Part shown: piece after piece, positions 22,895-37,228 of the stretch | Numbering within the stretch: position 1 is the first letter of the stretch | Layout: each line of letters opens with the position of its first letter | Assembly (NCBI GenBank): GCA_020205615.1 | Contig: CM035167.1 | Span: 139,886,568 to 139,950,567 of the forward strand | Direction of reading: 5' to 3' | DNA length: 64,000 nucleotides | Source: Panax quinquefolius | Taxonomy: Eukaryota > Streptophyta > Magnoliopsida > Apiales > Araliaceae | Translations under genes and position numbers: made by a program | The notes under the pieces: generated by a model | What the model saw: the letters and a program-made list of their open reading frames with translations, nothing else | Databases searched by the model: none | Told to the model about the DNA's origin: nothing

Positions 22895-25569
22895 TGTAAG
22901 ACCCCAACTTATTATTAATGAAATTTAATTTTCTCTATTTATTATTTTGAAATAGTAAGGGTTGATTTGATTAATGTGGATAGTTAGGGGTAAAATACGC
23001 AAATATTTCAAAATAAGCAAGTGTTTATAAAATATTCATTGTTTGAGAATATTCAGATCGTCGGGAATATTCGTATGCCATGCCAGCCATGTGTGGGCCC
23101 CATAACTAAAAAAGCGATTGGATGAAGAAAACGACAAATATAAGTTGTTTAAAAATAACTACGTAGTTGTTATCAATTAACACTGCTGAATACCCGATGG
23201 TTAAAACACAAGAATACTGCGTTGTTGCTGATAGAAGAAGACATTGATTGCTAATTATCAAAGGCACTACTCAATAATGGTTACAATAATTATTATCAAG
23301 ATTTTATTTTATTGATTCAATAATTGCTACGTTGACATTTTATATTGCTGTTGTTTCAATAATTGTCATTACACTCGTATTTTCCATTATCGGAGCAATA
23401 ATTCATATTATCCTAATAATATTATTAGATAACATTATTGACAATGTCTAGAAAGTTCGCTTCAAGGAGAGGTTTGGTCATCTAATCATACTACCAGAAG
23501 GAGAGATCCTTATCGAAAGCCCTCTATCCCGGAACCGCCTCATTGTCAATAATGTGATTCTCAGAATATTATTTATGAATAATTAATTATTGATTTATAT
23601 GATGAGGAAAATATTGATTTTATGAGGATATAGATGGAAAAAATTTTAATGTGACAATTGTTGAAAATTAATATTTTATCTTTTTCTGATAAAATAATTC
23701 ATTTAAATATATTATTTTAATAATATATTAACGATGATATTTTTACAATGAATGTGGGATATATGAGTATATGAGGAGGAAGAGTATTTTTGTGGCATTA
23801 AATGTTTAACACATGTTTTGTGTGTTGGTGGACACAATTATCGATCGAAATTTGATTATACCGTAAAATCGCCTGCTTTGTGGATTTCTTACAATTTCAT
23901 TTGGAATTTGAAAAACTTTCTTCCGCAAAGTTGTAGAGAATTGAATTTTCTATAAAAACTTGCGAGATTTGAATTTTCTGATAAAAGGGCTATTTATTAT
24001 GAATTATTGAAGTTCCGAAGTTCCGAAATAATTAATTTTTGGGAGTTTTAGTTAATTATTTTGAGAAAAACGTTTTTGCAACTAAGTTGGCCTCACATAT
24101 GTGATTCAAATGGGCTGAGATCAGTTGTCTAATAGGGCTAAAGAAAATGTGAAAAATATATTAATATTATATTCAATTTTCGCGCTTTTTGGTGTTCTAA
24201 GCAATCTCTTATAAATAGGGTCTTAGGTTAGAATTGAAAATCACAATGTAAATGAAGTTTCTCTCTATTTCTCTCTCGATATATTGAGCGTATTCTTATG
24301 AGTATACTTTGAGTATTGTTAGACGGTGCAAGTTCCTTCAAAGACTATATCCTGTGATTCAAATTAAGTCTTAATCTTTCGAGGTAAGGATGTTATTTTC
24401 TTCTCAAATGATATTATTTCTTCAATATCATTATCTTTGAAATATTGGTTGGAACTTTTATCAAATTTGGAACTTTTTCATGTCTCGGGTTACTATTCAT
24501 GAGTTACTATTCATGAGTTACTATTCACGAGTTACTATTCACGAGTACTATTCATTCACTATTAAGCGTGAAGATGTTTTTTGGGAAATTTCTATCTTTT
24601 GGTGTCGAGTTATTATTCACGATATACGACACTATTCACGATATCTGACTATTCAATCGAAAATAAAATTTCTTCTTTTGTCCAAAATATCTATTCTCGG
24701 ATACTAGCTTTTGATCAGATCCATGTTTTGATCATTCTTGAATTTTACACCACTATGATTATTTTTGAGGTATTTTTGAACATGGATAAAACAAAGTACG
24801 AATCCTTAATCCTTAATCCTTGTCATTTTGTTTCACCGGATTCGCTTTCTTTAAAAATATTTTTCATCATCCTCGCCTTAAATGATTTACAAGAATATCT
24901 TTGGCACAGTAGTGCAAAGATGAATGATTTCTAAGAAGAATATCTTTGGTCAGTAGTGCAAAGATGAACATGACCAACTCGATGAATATCTTTGGCCCAG
25001 AGTGCAAAGATGAATATTTGATTCCGTATGTATATTGATTGATGTTACAGGATAAAAGATAGACGATGAACTTTTAAATTCATACATGAAGATAGTAGTT
25101 TGCATTCTCTACTTAACTCTTCTAATGAATTATTATTTCATTGCCATGTAATATTGATTTAAAATTTGTTGTCTATTGTATTCTATTAGATTTTTCCCTG
25201 TTAAAGACTAACGGTAATTTGTTGTATATTATCTTAGTCATAATATTCTTTCTTTCGGGCTAGTTGAGCTCACCCTTTTCCTTTTTGTTCCATTTTTCTT
25301 CTCGTGGAGGCGAGAATATAAATGAAATACGCAGCTCTGGGTATGGAATGAAGGTTTTAGAAAGAATTGTTTAGTAGTCCTCACCATTTTTGTAAAATAA
25401 TGTATCAATAAATGTGATGAGGATTTATTTGAGTATAGATATTGCCTGAAGATAATATTTATATTCAAACTCACGCTTTCTTGTTGTAATAATAAAGTTG
25501 TAGTTGTTTTCGCACTCATGTATTGACAACTCGTAATGGGTGATGTATACCTATTTTGGGGGCGTCATA
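22895..25569 (+). repeat. Family 3 LTR, first copy
   Basis: 2,675 bp. TATA box TATAAATAG at 24210, the TTACTATTCAC array at 24487-24655, and the end GGCGTCATA. Closely similar to 33118-35820. Confidence 0.83.
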
Positions 25570-25571
25570 GT

Positions 25572-25583
25572 TGGTATCATAGC
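25572..25583 (+). other. Primer-binding site (initiator tRNA-Met type)
   Basis: TGGTATCATAGC follows the LTR end, one base from the consensus TGGTATCAGAGC. An identical site follows the next LTR at 35823-35834. Confidence 0.75.
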
Positions 25584-25756
25584 TTAGGGATATGATCTCC
25601 AAGCGGAGATCGGGGAATAGAACTAGGAGGAGAGAGCGAGTAAATCCTTCGCTAGTGTATCCTACCTAAGCTTATTTGTTAGTTGTCAAGATATAGGGAT
25701 ATTATGTGATATATTGATTTCCTTAATTAACCCTTGTTTTATGACAATATTTGAGA

Positions 25757-26732
25757 ATGTCGATCGAGAATATTAACAATAGAAATGAGACCGTGGAGAC
25801 GCATGTACTCACCAACGAGGAGAACGTGCACAACAGTCGGCAATGTTCCTCCCGTGAACAACACCACCGAAAGCGAGATGATGAACGAGGGATGTTTAGA
25901 AGCTTTTTTGCGCTTCATGCAAAATCGCATTTGAGGAGACTCGTGTTCAAAATACAGAGGAAATGATAGCAATTCACGGGTTGTCACAAATGCAAGCATT
26001 CAAAGAGTTGGGACCACTAGAATTTAAGGGAAAGCCGATCCGATCATGGCGAAAACATGGGTCAAGCAAATTACCAAAATATTCGATGTCTTGGGATGCA
26101 CGGAGGAACAGAAGGTTCCATTCGCCACCTTTATGTTCCGTGGCGAGGCGGACATCTTCGTGGAGTCTGTGAAGCGTACACTCCATCCAAATTACTTCAA
26201 AGATGTCTTGGGAAACATTTCAGAAACTATTTAATGACAAATACTTTCACGAAAGTGTTCAATATATGAAGGAAGTGGAGTTCATCGATTAGAGCAAAAC
26301 AACACGACGGTGTCTCGAAGACGAGGCAAAGTTTGCGAGTTATCCAGTTTTGCACCTCATTTGGTGGAGAATGAGGAACGATGACGCGGATGTTTCTTAG
26401 AGGTTTGAAACCCAATACGTCAAGATCTCATTTCTCATAAACTTTCTCTCTATTCGGATGTTGTAAGCAGGGGCTCAATTATTAGAAGCGAGATACCGAA
26501 AGTACGGTCAACCGAGGGACCATAACCGAGGATCGCATCAGAGAGATAGCGGAACAACAAAATAATGATAACCAAAGGAGAAAGAAACAGACGGACAAAA
26601 ATGGTAACCACTCTGGTGGTAATCATGGCCATGAAAATAGAAGAAGCGAGTCGGAAAAGATTTTAAAAGAGAAGATTTAACAATGACCATGTGAAGACGA
26701 GCGGTCTTGAAGAATCGGGTTCTAAGGAGGAG
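25757..26732 (+). pseudogene. gag of the family 3 element, 5' part
   Basis: It begins MSIENINNRNETVETHV. The conserved KQITKIFDVLGCTEEQKVPF segment is at about 26065-26125. It is frameshifted several times and split at 26732 by the solo LTR; its zinc-knuckle end resumes at 29503. Confidence 0.72.
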
Positions 26733-29497
26733 TGTAAGACCCCAAATTTTTAAATAAAAGGAATTTCCTTTATTTATTATTTTGAAATAGTAAGGGTTGA
26801 TTTGATTAATGTGGATAGTTAAGGGTTAAATACGCAAATATTTCAAAATAAGCAAGTGGTTATAAAATATTCATTATCGCTTGGAATATTCGTTTGGTCG
26901 TGGAATATTCGATGCGTTTGGGAATATTCGTATGACCAGCCGCCATGTGTAGGCCCCATAACTGAAAAGTGATTGGATGAAGAAAACGACAAATATAAGT
27001 TGTTTTTAAATAATTCTACGTAGTTATTACCAAGTATTATCTTGTTGGAATACCCTTGGTTAAAACACACTAATACGCCGTTGTTGACAAGAAGACACCA
27101 GTATTGCACCAATTATTGATTCTTACGTAGAAGGCACTACTCAATAATGGTTACGATAATTACCGCTCAAGATTTTATTGAGTTAATAATTGCTGCGTTG
27201 ATATTTTATATTCTTTGTTTGTTTCAATAATTGTCATTACACGTATTTTTCATTATCGAAGCAATAATTCATATTATCTCGAATAATATTATTAGATAAC
27301 ATTATGGGCAATGTCTAGAAAGTTCGCATCTAAGGAGAGGTTTGGTCATCTAATCATACCCAAGAAGTGAAGAAATTCTTATTGAAAGCCCCTCTTTCTG
27401 AACCGCCTCGTCATTTGTCGATATTGTGATTCTCGTAATATTATTTGTGAATAATTAATTATTGATTTATATGATGAGGAAAATATTGATTTTATGTGGA
27501 TATAGATGGAGAAAATTTTAAATGACAATTGTTGAAAATTAATATTTTATCTTTTTCGATAAAATAATTCATTTAAATATATTATTTTAATAATATATTA
27601 ACTGGTGATATTTTTACAACGAATGTGGGATATATGAGTATACGAGGAGGAAGAGTATTTTGTGGCATTAAATGTTTAAAACATGTTAAACATGTCGGTG
27701 GGACCCCATTTATCGACCGAAATTTGATTATAAATTTAAAAATCGCCTGCTTGTGGATTTCGGTCAATTTCTATTTGGAATTTGGAAAAACTTTCTTCTG
27801 TAAAGTTGTAGAGAATTGAATTTCCTATAAAAACTCATGAGATTTGAATTTTCTGATGAAAGGGCTATTTATTATGAATTATTGAAGTTCAAGTCTCAAA
27901 TAATTGATTTTTGGGAGTTTAAATTATTTTTGTTAAGAAAAACGTTTTTTGTATTTTTTGGACATCATTAACATGTGTGGCTGGTGTTTTGACCAAAAAG
28001 GTGGGCTAAGGAAAATTTGTATAATTATATTAATATTATATTAAATTTTCGCTTTTGGTGTTCTAAGCATTTTCCTATAAATAGGTGCTTAGGTTAGAAT
28101 TGAAAATCACACCGTAAACTCAAGTTTTCTCTCTATTTCTCTCGATATTTTGAGCGTATTCTTGTGAGTATTTTGAGTAAACTTTGAGTATTGATATACT
28201 GTGCAAGTTCATTCAAATTATTCCAAATCAAAGTATCGCTTCTCGAGGTAAGGGATATTATTTTTTTCGTAATGATATTATTTCTTCAATATCATTATAA
28301 TTGAAATGTTGATCTGAAGTTTTATCAAATTTGGAACTTTTTCATGTCTGGGTTATTATTCATGGGTTACTATTCATGAGTTACTATTCACGAGTTACTA
28401 TTCACGAAGTTACTATTCAATGTAAGCGTGAAGATGTTTTTTGTGAATTTTCTATCTTTTGGTGTCTGAGTTACTTATTCACATATATCAGCACTATTCA
28501 CGATATCTGACACTATTCACGATACTGCACTATTCAATCAAAAAATAAAATTTCTTCTTTTTGTCCAAAATATCTATTCTCGGATACTAGCTCGATTGTA
28601 TCCATGTTTTGATCATTCTTGAATTTTACACCACTATGATTATTTTTGAGGTATTTTTGGACGTGGATAAAACCAAGTACGAATCCTTAATCCTTAATCC
28701 TTGTCATTTTGTTTCACTAGATTCGCTTTTTTAAAAATATTTTCATCATCCTCGGTCTTAAATGATGATATTATGGAATATCTTTGGCACGTAGTGCAAA
28801 GATGAATGATTTCTTAAGAATATCTTTGGCTCAGAGTGCAAAGATGAATGATTTCTGAAAGAATATCTTTGGCACATAGTGCAAAGATGAACAGTGTTTA
28901 AATGAACATGACTAATCGATGAATATCTTTGGCTCAGTAGTGCAAAGATGAATATTTGATTCCGATGTATATATGATTGATGTTACAGGATAAAAGATAG
29001 ACGATGAACTTTTAAATTCATACATAGAAGATAGTAGTTTGCATTCTCTACTTAACTCTTCTAATGAATTATTATTTCATTGCAGTATTGATTTAAAATT
29101 TGTTGTCTATCAGATTCTATTAGATTTTTCCCTCGTTGAAGACTAACGATAATTTGTTGATATTATCCTAGTCATAATATTCTTTATCGAGCTAGTTGAG
29201 CTCACCCTTTTCCTTTTTGTTCCATTTTTCTCGTGAGGCGAGAATATAATGAAAGTACGCAGCCTGGGGTATGGAATGAAGGTTTTAGAAAGGATTGCTT
29301 AGTAGTCCTCACCATTTTTGTAAAATAATGTATCAATAAAGGTGATGAGGATTTATTTGAGTATAGATATTGTCTAGAAGATAATATTTGTATTCAAACT
29401 CACGCTTTCTCATTGTAATAATAAAGTTGTAGTTGTTTCGCACCATGTATCGACAACTCGTAATAGGTGATGTATACCTATTTTGGGGGCGTCCACA
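26733..29497 (+). mobile_element. Solo LTR (family 2 type) inserted in gag
   Basis: 2,765 bp, starting TGTAAGACCCC and ending GGGGGCGTCCACA. It is flanked by AGGAG at 26728-26732 and 29498-29502, and the interrupted gag resumes exactly after the duplication. There is no primer site after it, so it is a true solo LTR left by recombination between the two LTRs of a full element. It has a TATA box at 28075 and the usual short arrays. Confidence 0.9.
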
Positions 29498-29502
29498 AGG
29501 AG

Positions 29503-29760
29503 AACGACCACCACCCCATATGCTATAAATGCGGGAAAAGAGGGACATATCGGTCCAAACTGCCCACAACAGCTCAAGGTATGCTATAATTGTGGAAAGG
29601 AAGGACATATCGCTTCGAGATTGTGCGAGAGATAAAAACCTAGTTCAATGGGGACGTTGACTCAAAAGATCGTCCCGTAAAAGTCAAAGTCAACGATTCC
29701 GGAAGAAGCGTTTGTTGTGGATCGGTCAAAATGCGAGAACCCAAACGAGGTGATCACGGG
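29503..29760 (+). pseudogene. gag of the family 3 element, zinc-knuckle end
   Basis: Two CCHC knuckles lie in tandem: the first at about 29520-29565 (CYKCGK, frameshifted by one base) and the second at about 29580-29630 (CYNCGKEGHIA). These bind the genomic RNA in the particle. Confidence 0.72.
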
Positions 29761-32700
29761 TAAGCTATTTATAAATTCTTGCAAGTTTATACCTTACTTG
29801 ATACCTAAGTCTACCCATTCATTTATCTCTCCCGCTTGTGCTCAACGCTTAAACTTGACTCGAGAAATTAGACTTTGACCTATCTCGTGGAAAACTCCGT
29901 TAGAGAAACTTTCATCACATCCACCGCTTATAAATCTTGTTTGATTCAAGTTGGCACCATTACCTTACCCGTTGACCTTTTATCTCTTTAAAGATACTTG
30001 CTTTTGATGTGATTTTAGGGATTGATTGTTAACTACTCATCATGCCAAAATTGATTGTTTTCGTAAGGTTGTTAGTTTTCATATTCCTAACCAACCCGTA
30101 GTACGAATTCAAGCAACTAAACCATTAAAATCAATCATCGCTATATCTAATCATAAAGCTATTCGCTTATTGAAAAACGGATGTCAAGCTTTCTTAGCCC
30201 ATGTTATGGATTTGAATAAAGACACGCCAAATTTGAATAATATTCTTGTTGTTATCGACTTTCCCGACGATTTCTGAAGAACTTCCTGCCTACCCCGTAA
30301 CGTGAAGTTGAATTCTTTATTGATCTTGAACCCGCACAAAGCCCATTTCTAAAACCCCATATCGAATGGCTCCTATTGAACTTCAGAGTTAAAGGTCCAA
30401 CTACAGAATTGTTGGACATCGGTTTCATTGGCCCCAAGACATCTCCTCGGGGTGCTCCTGCTTTATTCGTAAAGAAGAAAGACGGAGTATGCGACTTTGT
30501 ATTGACTATCTGAATTGAACCATGTCACCATCAAGAATAGGTATCCTCACCTCGTATTGATGACTTGTTTGACCAATTCTGAAGGGCACAATTCTTTTCA
30601 AAAATCGATCTTCGCTCGGATATCATCACCAAGATTAGAATCGAGGATATTCCAAAGACCGCCTTTTAGAACTCGGTATGGGCATTATGAATTCTTAGTC
30701 ATGTCTTTCTGATTGACTAATGCTCCTGCGACTTTCATGGATATGATGAACCGAGTATTCAAGGAATATTTGGATCGCCTTTGTTGTTGTCTTTATTGAT
30801 GACATCCTTATATATTCCAAAAGTCGTGAAGATCATGAGCACCATTTGAAGTCGCTACTCCAAAGGCTTCGTGAAAACAAACTATATGCCAAATTGAAGA
30901 AATGCGAGTTCGCTTGAGGAAGTAGCATTCCTTGGGCACGTGGTGTCGAAACATGGAGTATCTCGCTGATCCGACGAAGATTGAAGCAATACAAAGTTGG
31001 GAGCAACCAAGTCGGTGGATCAAGTACGTAGCTTTTTGGGCTTAATTGGTTATTATCTGAGATTCGTGGAAGGGTTTACTCGAATCGCTAATCCATTAAC
31101 TCAAATTAACTCGGAAGGATACAAAATTCGCTTGGAGCGAAGAATGCGAGAAGAGTTTCCAAGAGCTTAAGAGAGACTTATTTCTAAGACTGCTCTAACA
31201 ATACCATCCGGTTCGGATGGATTTGTTATCTACAAATGATGCTTCGTGCAAAGGGTTAGGATGTGTTCTCATGCAACGTGGGAAAGTCATAGCCTATGCC
31301 TCGCGACAACTTAAAGAGTATGAGAGGAATTATCCTACTCATGATCTAGAGTCAAGCAAGCAAAGTTTCGTGCTAAAAGATATGGAGGCACTATCTATAT
31401 GGGGAGAAAGTGGAGATATATTCGCACCATAAAAGCCTTAAATATTTCTTCACTCAAAAAGAACTCAACACGCGGCAAATGACGCTGGCTCGAGCTATTG
31501 AAAGACTACGACCACACTATTTAATACCATCCTGAAAAAAGTCGAACGTGGTAGGACGCTACGTTGAGTAGAAGATCATATGCAGAAACGAAAAGCGATG
31601 ATGTCAAGTATACGACATAGCCAACTTTAATAGAAAAGTTAAGGTTGCTTTCAAGTCACCGAATTTGAGTCGATGCATATGAAGAAGAAAGTACAAGAAG
31701 GAGCTATTCCTAAGCGAGAATTGATGAAGAAGGAATACTTGAGTCCACTCTAGACTTTGTGTTCCTAACGACTCGATTTGAAGTACAAGATTATGATGGA
31801 GGCACACAATACACCATTTGCAATCCATCCTCGAAGTACTAAAATGTATCGTGATCTTCGACATACATTTTGGTGGAACAATATGAAGAGAGAGATTGCA
31901 AAGTTTATCTCAATGTGTTTAACTTGTCAATGTGTAAAGGCGAGAGCATCCGGTACCTAAGGGTCCGTTGCAACCACTTGAGATTCCGAAATGTAAGTGG
32001 GAACACATTACCATGGATTTCGTTACGGGTCTTCCTACTACGCTTCTCGGTACATCAATGCTATTTGGGTTATTGTTGATAGATTAACCAAGTTCCGCTC
32101 ATTTCTTGCCGACACGGAGACTTATTCACTTGACGCCTTGCTAGTATGTACGCGTGAATGAGATTATGAGGTTGCATGGCATGCCTCAGTATCCATAGTT
32201 TTGGATCGTGACCCAAGATTCATTTCAAGATTTTGGGTTAGCTTGCAAAAAAGCTATGGGCACGGATTTATTTATTCGGGCTTCGCATACCATCCTCAAA
32301 CGGATTTTGGACAATATGAAAGGACTATTCAAACTCTTGAAGATTTATTAAGACTCGTGTCCTGCACTTCAAGGGCGGTTGGGATAAGTATTTACCATTG
32401 GTGGAATTCTCCTACAACAACGAGCTTATCGTGCAAGTATAGTGTGGCTCCATTTGAAGCATTATATGGGCGAAAGTGTCGCTTCCAAAGATGTTGGGAT
32501 GAGGTGGGTGAAGCAACACCGTTGGGACCCGAGTTGGTACGTATGACTCACGAAAAAGATCCAAATGATTCGACAACGATATAAAAAGCGACAAGATCGA
32601 CAAAAGAGTTATGTGGATCTTCATCGAAAGGACGTGAAATTTAGTGTAGGGATCATGTATTGTCATGAAGTTGCTCCATGGAAGGGAGTTACAAGATTTG

Positions 32701-33105
32701 GGAAGAGAGAAAGCTCAATCCACGATTTATCGGTCCATTTCAAATTCTTGACCGAGTAGGAAATGTAGCCTATAGACTCGCGTTACCTCCGAAAGTATGT
32801 CTCGTGTTCATAATGTGTTTCACATATCTCAGTATTTCAGAATATGTGAAAGACCCGAACCACGCTATAGAGTTAGAACCGGACGAGATAGCCAAGACTT
32901 AACGATGTGAGGAGGTACTGCCAAGATCTTGGATAGGAAGGAGCATGTCCTACGCTGCAGAAAGGTCATACCACAAGTTAAAGTTTTGTGGAGGAATCAT
33001 GCTTATAGAGGAAATGACCGGGAATTGAAACGAAAATGAAAGCGAGGTATCCTCACCTTTTCAAACACCAGTACGTGACGTCAATTTCGAGGACGAAAAT
33101 TTCAT
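29761..33105 (+). pseudogene. pol of the family 3 element
   Basis: Protease remnant about 29770-30000; reverse transcriptase about 30350-31070, with the [15 protein letters not shown] block at about 30795-30840; RNase H about 31120-31560, with [20 protein letters not shown] at about 31280; integrase about 31670-32600, with FAIHPRSTKMYRDLRHTFWW at about 31815 and DRDPRFISRFWVSLQKSYG at about 32205. A chromodomain-like tail follows to about 33060. Frameshifts and stops occur throughout, but all catalytic domains are represented. Confidence 0.77.
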
Positions 33106-33117
33106 AAGGAGGGAGGT
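33106..33117 (+). other. Polypurine tract of the family 3 element
   Basis: AAGGAGGGAGGT immediately before TGTAAGACCCC. Unlike at 10428 and 19288, the LTR start is intact here. Confidence 0.78.
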
Positions 33118-35820
33118 TGTAAGACCCCAACTTATTATTAATGAAATTTAATTTTCTCTATTTATTATTTTGAAATAGTAAGGGTTGATTTGATTAATGT
33201 GGATAGTTAGGGGTAAAATACGCAAATATTTCAAAATAAGCAAGTGGTTATAAAATATTCATCATTGTTTTTAGAATATTCGTTGATCATGCTTTGGGAA
33301 TATTCGTATTTACAGCCAGCCAATGCATGTGTGGCCCCATAACGTAAAAGCGATTGGATGAAGAAAACGACAAATATAAGTTGTTTAAAAATAATCTACA
33401 GAAGTTGTTACAAGTAACACTGTTGGAATACCCGGTGGTTAAAACACAAGAATACGCGTTGTTGACAAGAAGAGCATTGCAAGATATTGCACCAATTATC
33501 AAGGCACTACTCAATAATGGTTACGATAATTACCGCTCAAAGATTTTATTTTATTGATTCAATAATTGCTACGTTGACATTTTATATTGTTTGTTGTTTC
33601 AATAATTGTCATTACAACTCATATTTTCCATTATCGAAGCAATAATTCATATTATCCTAATAATATTATTAGATAACATTATTGACAATGTCTAGAAAGT
33701 TCTGTCTAAGGAGAGGTTTGGTCATCTAATCAAGGCCACCAAGAAGGAGAGATCCTTATTGAAAGCCCTCCCTCTATCCCTGAACCGCCTCGTTGTCAAT
33801 AATGTGATTCTGTAATATTATTTATGAATAATTAATTATTGATTTATATGATGAGGAAAATATTGATTTTATGAGGATATAGATGGAGAAAATTTTAATG
33901 TGACAATTGTTGAAAATTAATATTTTATCTTTTTCTCGATAAAATAATTCATTTAAATATATTATTTTAATAATATATTAACGATGATATTTTTACAATG
34001 AATGTGGGATATATGAGTATATGAGGAGGAAGAGTATTTTTGTGGCATTAAATGTTTAACACATGTTTTGTGTGTCAGTGGACACAATTATCGAATCAAA
34101 TTTGATTATAACATTGTAAAATCGCCTGCTTTGTGGATTTCTTGTCCAATTTCGCTTGGAATTTGAAAAACTTTCTTCGCAAAGTTGTAGAGAATTGAAT
34201 TTTCTATAAAAACTTGCGAGATTTGAATTTTCTGATAAAAGGGCTATTTATTATGAATTATTGAAGTTCAAGTTCAAATAATTAATTTTTGGGAGTTTTA
34301 GTTAATTATTTTGAGAAAACGTTTTTTGCAACTAAGTTGGCCTCACATGTGATTCAAATGGGCTGAGATCAGTTGTCTAAGGTGGGCTAAAGAAAATGTG
34401 AAAAATATATTAATATTATATTCAATTTTCTCTTTTTGGTGTTCTAAGCAATTTCCTATAAATAGGGTCTTGGGTTAGAATTGAAAATCACAATGTAAAC
34501 TCAAGTTTCTCTCTATTTCTCTCTCGATATATTGAGCGTATTCTTATGAGTATACTTTGAGTATTGTTAGATTCAAGTTTCCTTCAAAGACTATACCCTA
34601 GATTCCAAATAGAAGTACTAATCTTTCGAGGTAAGGGATGTTATTTTCTTCTCAAATGATATTATTTCTTCAATATCATTATGCTAAAATATTGGTTGGA
34701 ACTTTTTATCAAATTTGGAACTTTTTCATGCCTCTGGGTTACTATTTATGAGTTACTATTCATGAGTTACTTATTCACGAAGTTACTATTCACGAAGTAC
34801 TATTCATGAGCGTGAAGATGTTTTTTTTTTCGGGAAATTTCTATCTTTTGGTGTGAGAGTTATTATTCACGATATCTGGCACTATTCACGATACTGCACT
34901 ATTCAATTTAAAAATAAAATTTCTTCTTTTTGTCCAAAATATCTATTCGGATACTAGCTTTGATTGTATCCATGTTTTGATCATTCTTGAATTTTACACC
35001 ACTATGATTATTTTTGAGGTATTTTTGAACATGGATAAAACAAAGTACTAAATCCTTAATCCTTAATCCTTGTCATTTTGTTTCACCGGATTCGCTTTTT
35101 TAAAAATATTTTCATCATCCTCGCCTTTAAATGATTTACGAAGAATATCTTTGGCCTCAGTAGTCAAAGATGAATGATTTCTCAAGAATATCTTTAATTG
35201 TAGTAAAGTGCAAGATTTAATAATATGACCAATCGATGAATATCTTTGGGCCTCAGTAGTGCAAAGATAAATATTTGATTCCAGATGTATATTGATTGAT
35301 GTTACAGGGGATAAAAGATAGACGATGAACTTTTAAATTCATACATAGAAGATAGTAGTTTGCATTCTCTACTTAACTCTTCTAATGAATTATTATTTCA
35401 TTGCGAATATTGATTTAAAATTTGTTGTCTATTGTATTCTATTAGATTTTTCCTCGTTAAAGACTAACGGTAATTTGTTGTATATTATCTTAGTCATAAT
35501 ATTCTTTACCGGGCTAGTTGAGCTCACCCTTTTCCTTTTTGTTCCATTTTTCTTCTCGTGAGGCGAGAATATAAATGAGTACGCAGTCTGGGTATGGAAT
35601 GAAGGTTTTAGAAAGAATTGTTTAGTAGTCCTCACCATTTTTGTAAAATAATGTATCAATAAATGTGATGAGGATTTATTTGAGTATAGATATTGTCTCT
35701 GAAGATAATATTTATATTCAAACTCACGCTTCTTCGCTGTAATAATAAAGTTGTAGTTGTTTCGTACTATGTATTGACAACTCGTAATGGGTGATGTATA
35801 CCTATTTTGGGGGCGTCATA
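33118..35820 (+). repeat. Family 3 LTR, second (shared) copy
   Basis: 2,703 bp. It follows a polypurine tract and is itself followed by a primer site at 35823, so it serves as 3' LTR of one unit and 5' LTR of the next. TATA box at 34456. Confidence 0.83.
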
Positions 35821-37228
35821 GTTGGTATCATAGCTTAGGATATGATCTCAAGCGAGATCGGGGAATAGAACTAGGAGGGAGAGACGAGTAAATCCTTCGC
35901 TAGTGTATCTACCTAAGCTTATTTGTTAGTTGGTCAAGATATAGGGATATTATGTGATATATTGATTTCCTTAATTAACCCTTGTTTTATGACAAGATTT
36001 GAGAATTTCGAATGAGAATATTAACAATAGAAATGAGACCGTGGAGACGCATGTATCACCAACGAGGAGAATCGTCTGTGAAGTCGGCAATGTTCCTCCC
36101 GTGAACAACACCAATCGAAAGCGATGATGAACGAGGGGATGTTTAGAAGCTTTTGTAGTTCATGCAAAATCGATTTAGGAAACTCGTGTTCAAAATACAG
36201 GAGGAAATGATAGCAATTCACGGGTTGTCACAAAAGCCGCTTCAAAGAGTTGGGACCACTAGAATTTAAGGGAAAGCGGATCCGATCACGGCGAAAAATA
36301 TGGGTCAAGCAAATTACCAAAATATTCGATGTCTTGGGATGCACGGAGGAACAGAAGGTTCCATTCGCCACCTTTATGTTCCGTGGCGAGGCGTATTACT
36401 CTTGGTGGGAGTCATGAAGAGTACCCATCCAAATGCGCTCAAAGATGTCTTGGGAAACGTTTGAGAACTATTTAATGACAAATACTTTTCTCGAAAGTGT
36501 TCGGCTATATGAAGGAAGTGGAGTTCATCGATTAGAGCAAAACAACATGACGGTGTCTCAAAGACGAGGCAAAGTTTGCGAGTTATCCGTGTTTGCACCT
36601 CATTTGGTGGAGAATGAGGAACGATGACGCGGATGTTTCTTAGAGGTTTGAAACCCGGCGATACGCCAAGATCTCATTTCTCATAAACTTTCTCTCTATT
36701 CAGATGTTGTAAATGTGGCTCAATTATTAGAGCGAGATAACGAAAGTACTACCAACTCGAGGACCATAACCGAGGATCGCACTGCAGATAGCGATCGACA
36801 AAATAATGATAACCAAAGGAGAAAAGAAACAGACGGACAAAAATGGTAACCACTCTGGGTGGTAATCATGGCCATGAAAATAAAAGAAGCGAAGTCAGAA
36901 AAGATTTTAAAAGAGAAGATTTAACAATGACCATGTGAAGACGACAGTCTGGCTTAAGAAAGAATCGGTTCTAAGGAGGAGAACGACCACCGGCCATATG
37001 CTATAAATGCGGGAAAGAGGGACATATCACCCAAACCGCCCACAACAGCTCAAGGTATGCTATAATTGTGGAAAGGAAGGACATATCGCCGAGATTGTAC
37101 GATGGCGAAACCTAGTTCAATGGGGACGTTGACTCAAAAGACCGTCCCCGTAAAAGTCAAAGTCAACAATTCCGGAAGAGCGTTTGTTGTGGATCGGGTC
37201 AAAATGCGAGGAACCCAAACGAGGTGAT
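35821..37228 (+). pseudogene. Second family 3 leader and gag, truncated
   Basis: Primer site, leader and gag parallel 25570-26732 plus 29503-29760, here without the solo LTR. The two zinc knuckles are at about 36990-37110. The sequence stops abruptly near 37228 and switches to an inverted family 1 gag. Confidence 0.75.

Larger units (their letters stand above)
22895..37228 (+). mobile_element. Ty3/gypsy element in LTR-internal-LTR-internal arrangement (family 3)
   Basis: LTR 22895-25569, internal 25570-33117 (interrupted by a solo LTR), LTR 33118-35820, then a second primer site, leader and gag to 37228. Both LTRs begin TGTAAGACCCCAACTTATT and end GGCGTCATA (CACA changed to CATA), each followed by a primer site. 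No duplication flanks it: the left side reads ACCCA. The layout fits unequal recombination between LTRs of two insertions, or an assembly join. Confidence 0.75.

Noticed and set aside
35821..37228. Independent host gene with zinc-knuckle domain
   Set aside because: Its primer site, leader and gag order match the retrotransposon copy at 25570-29760.
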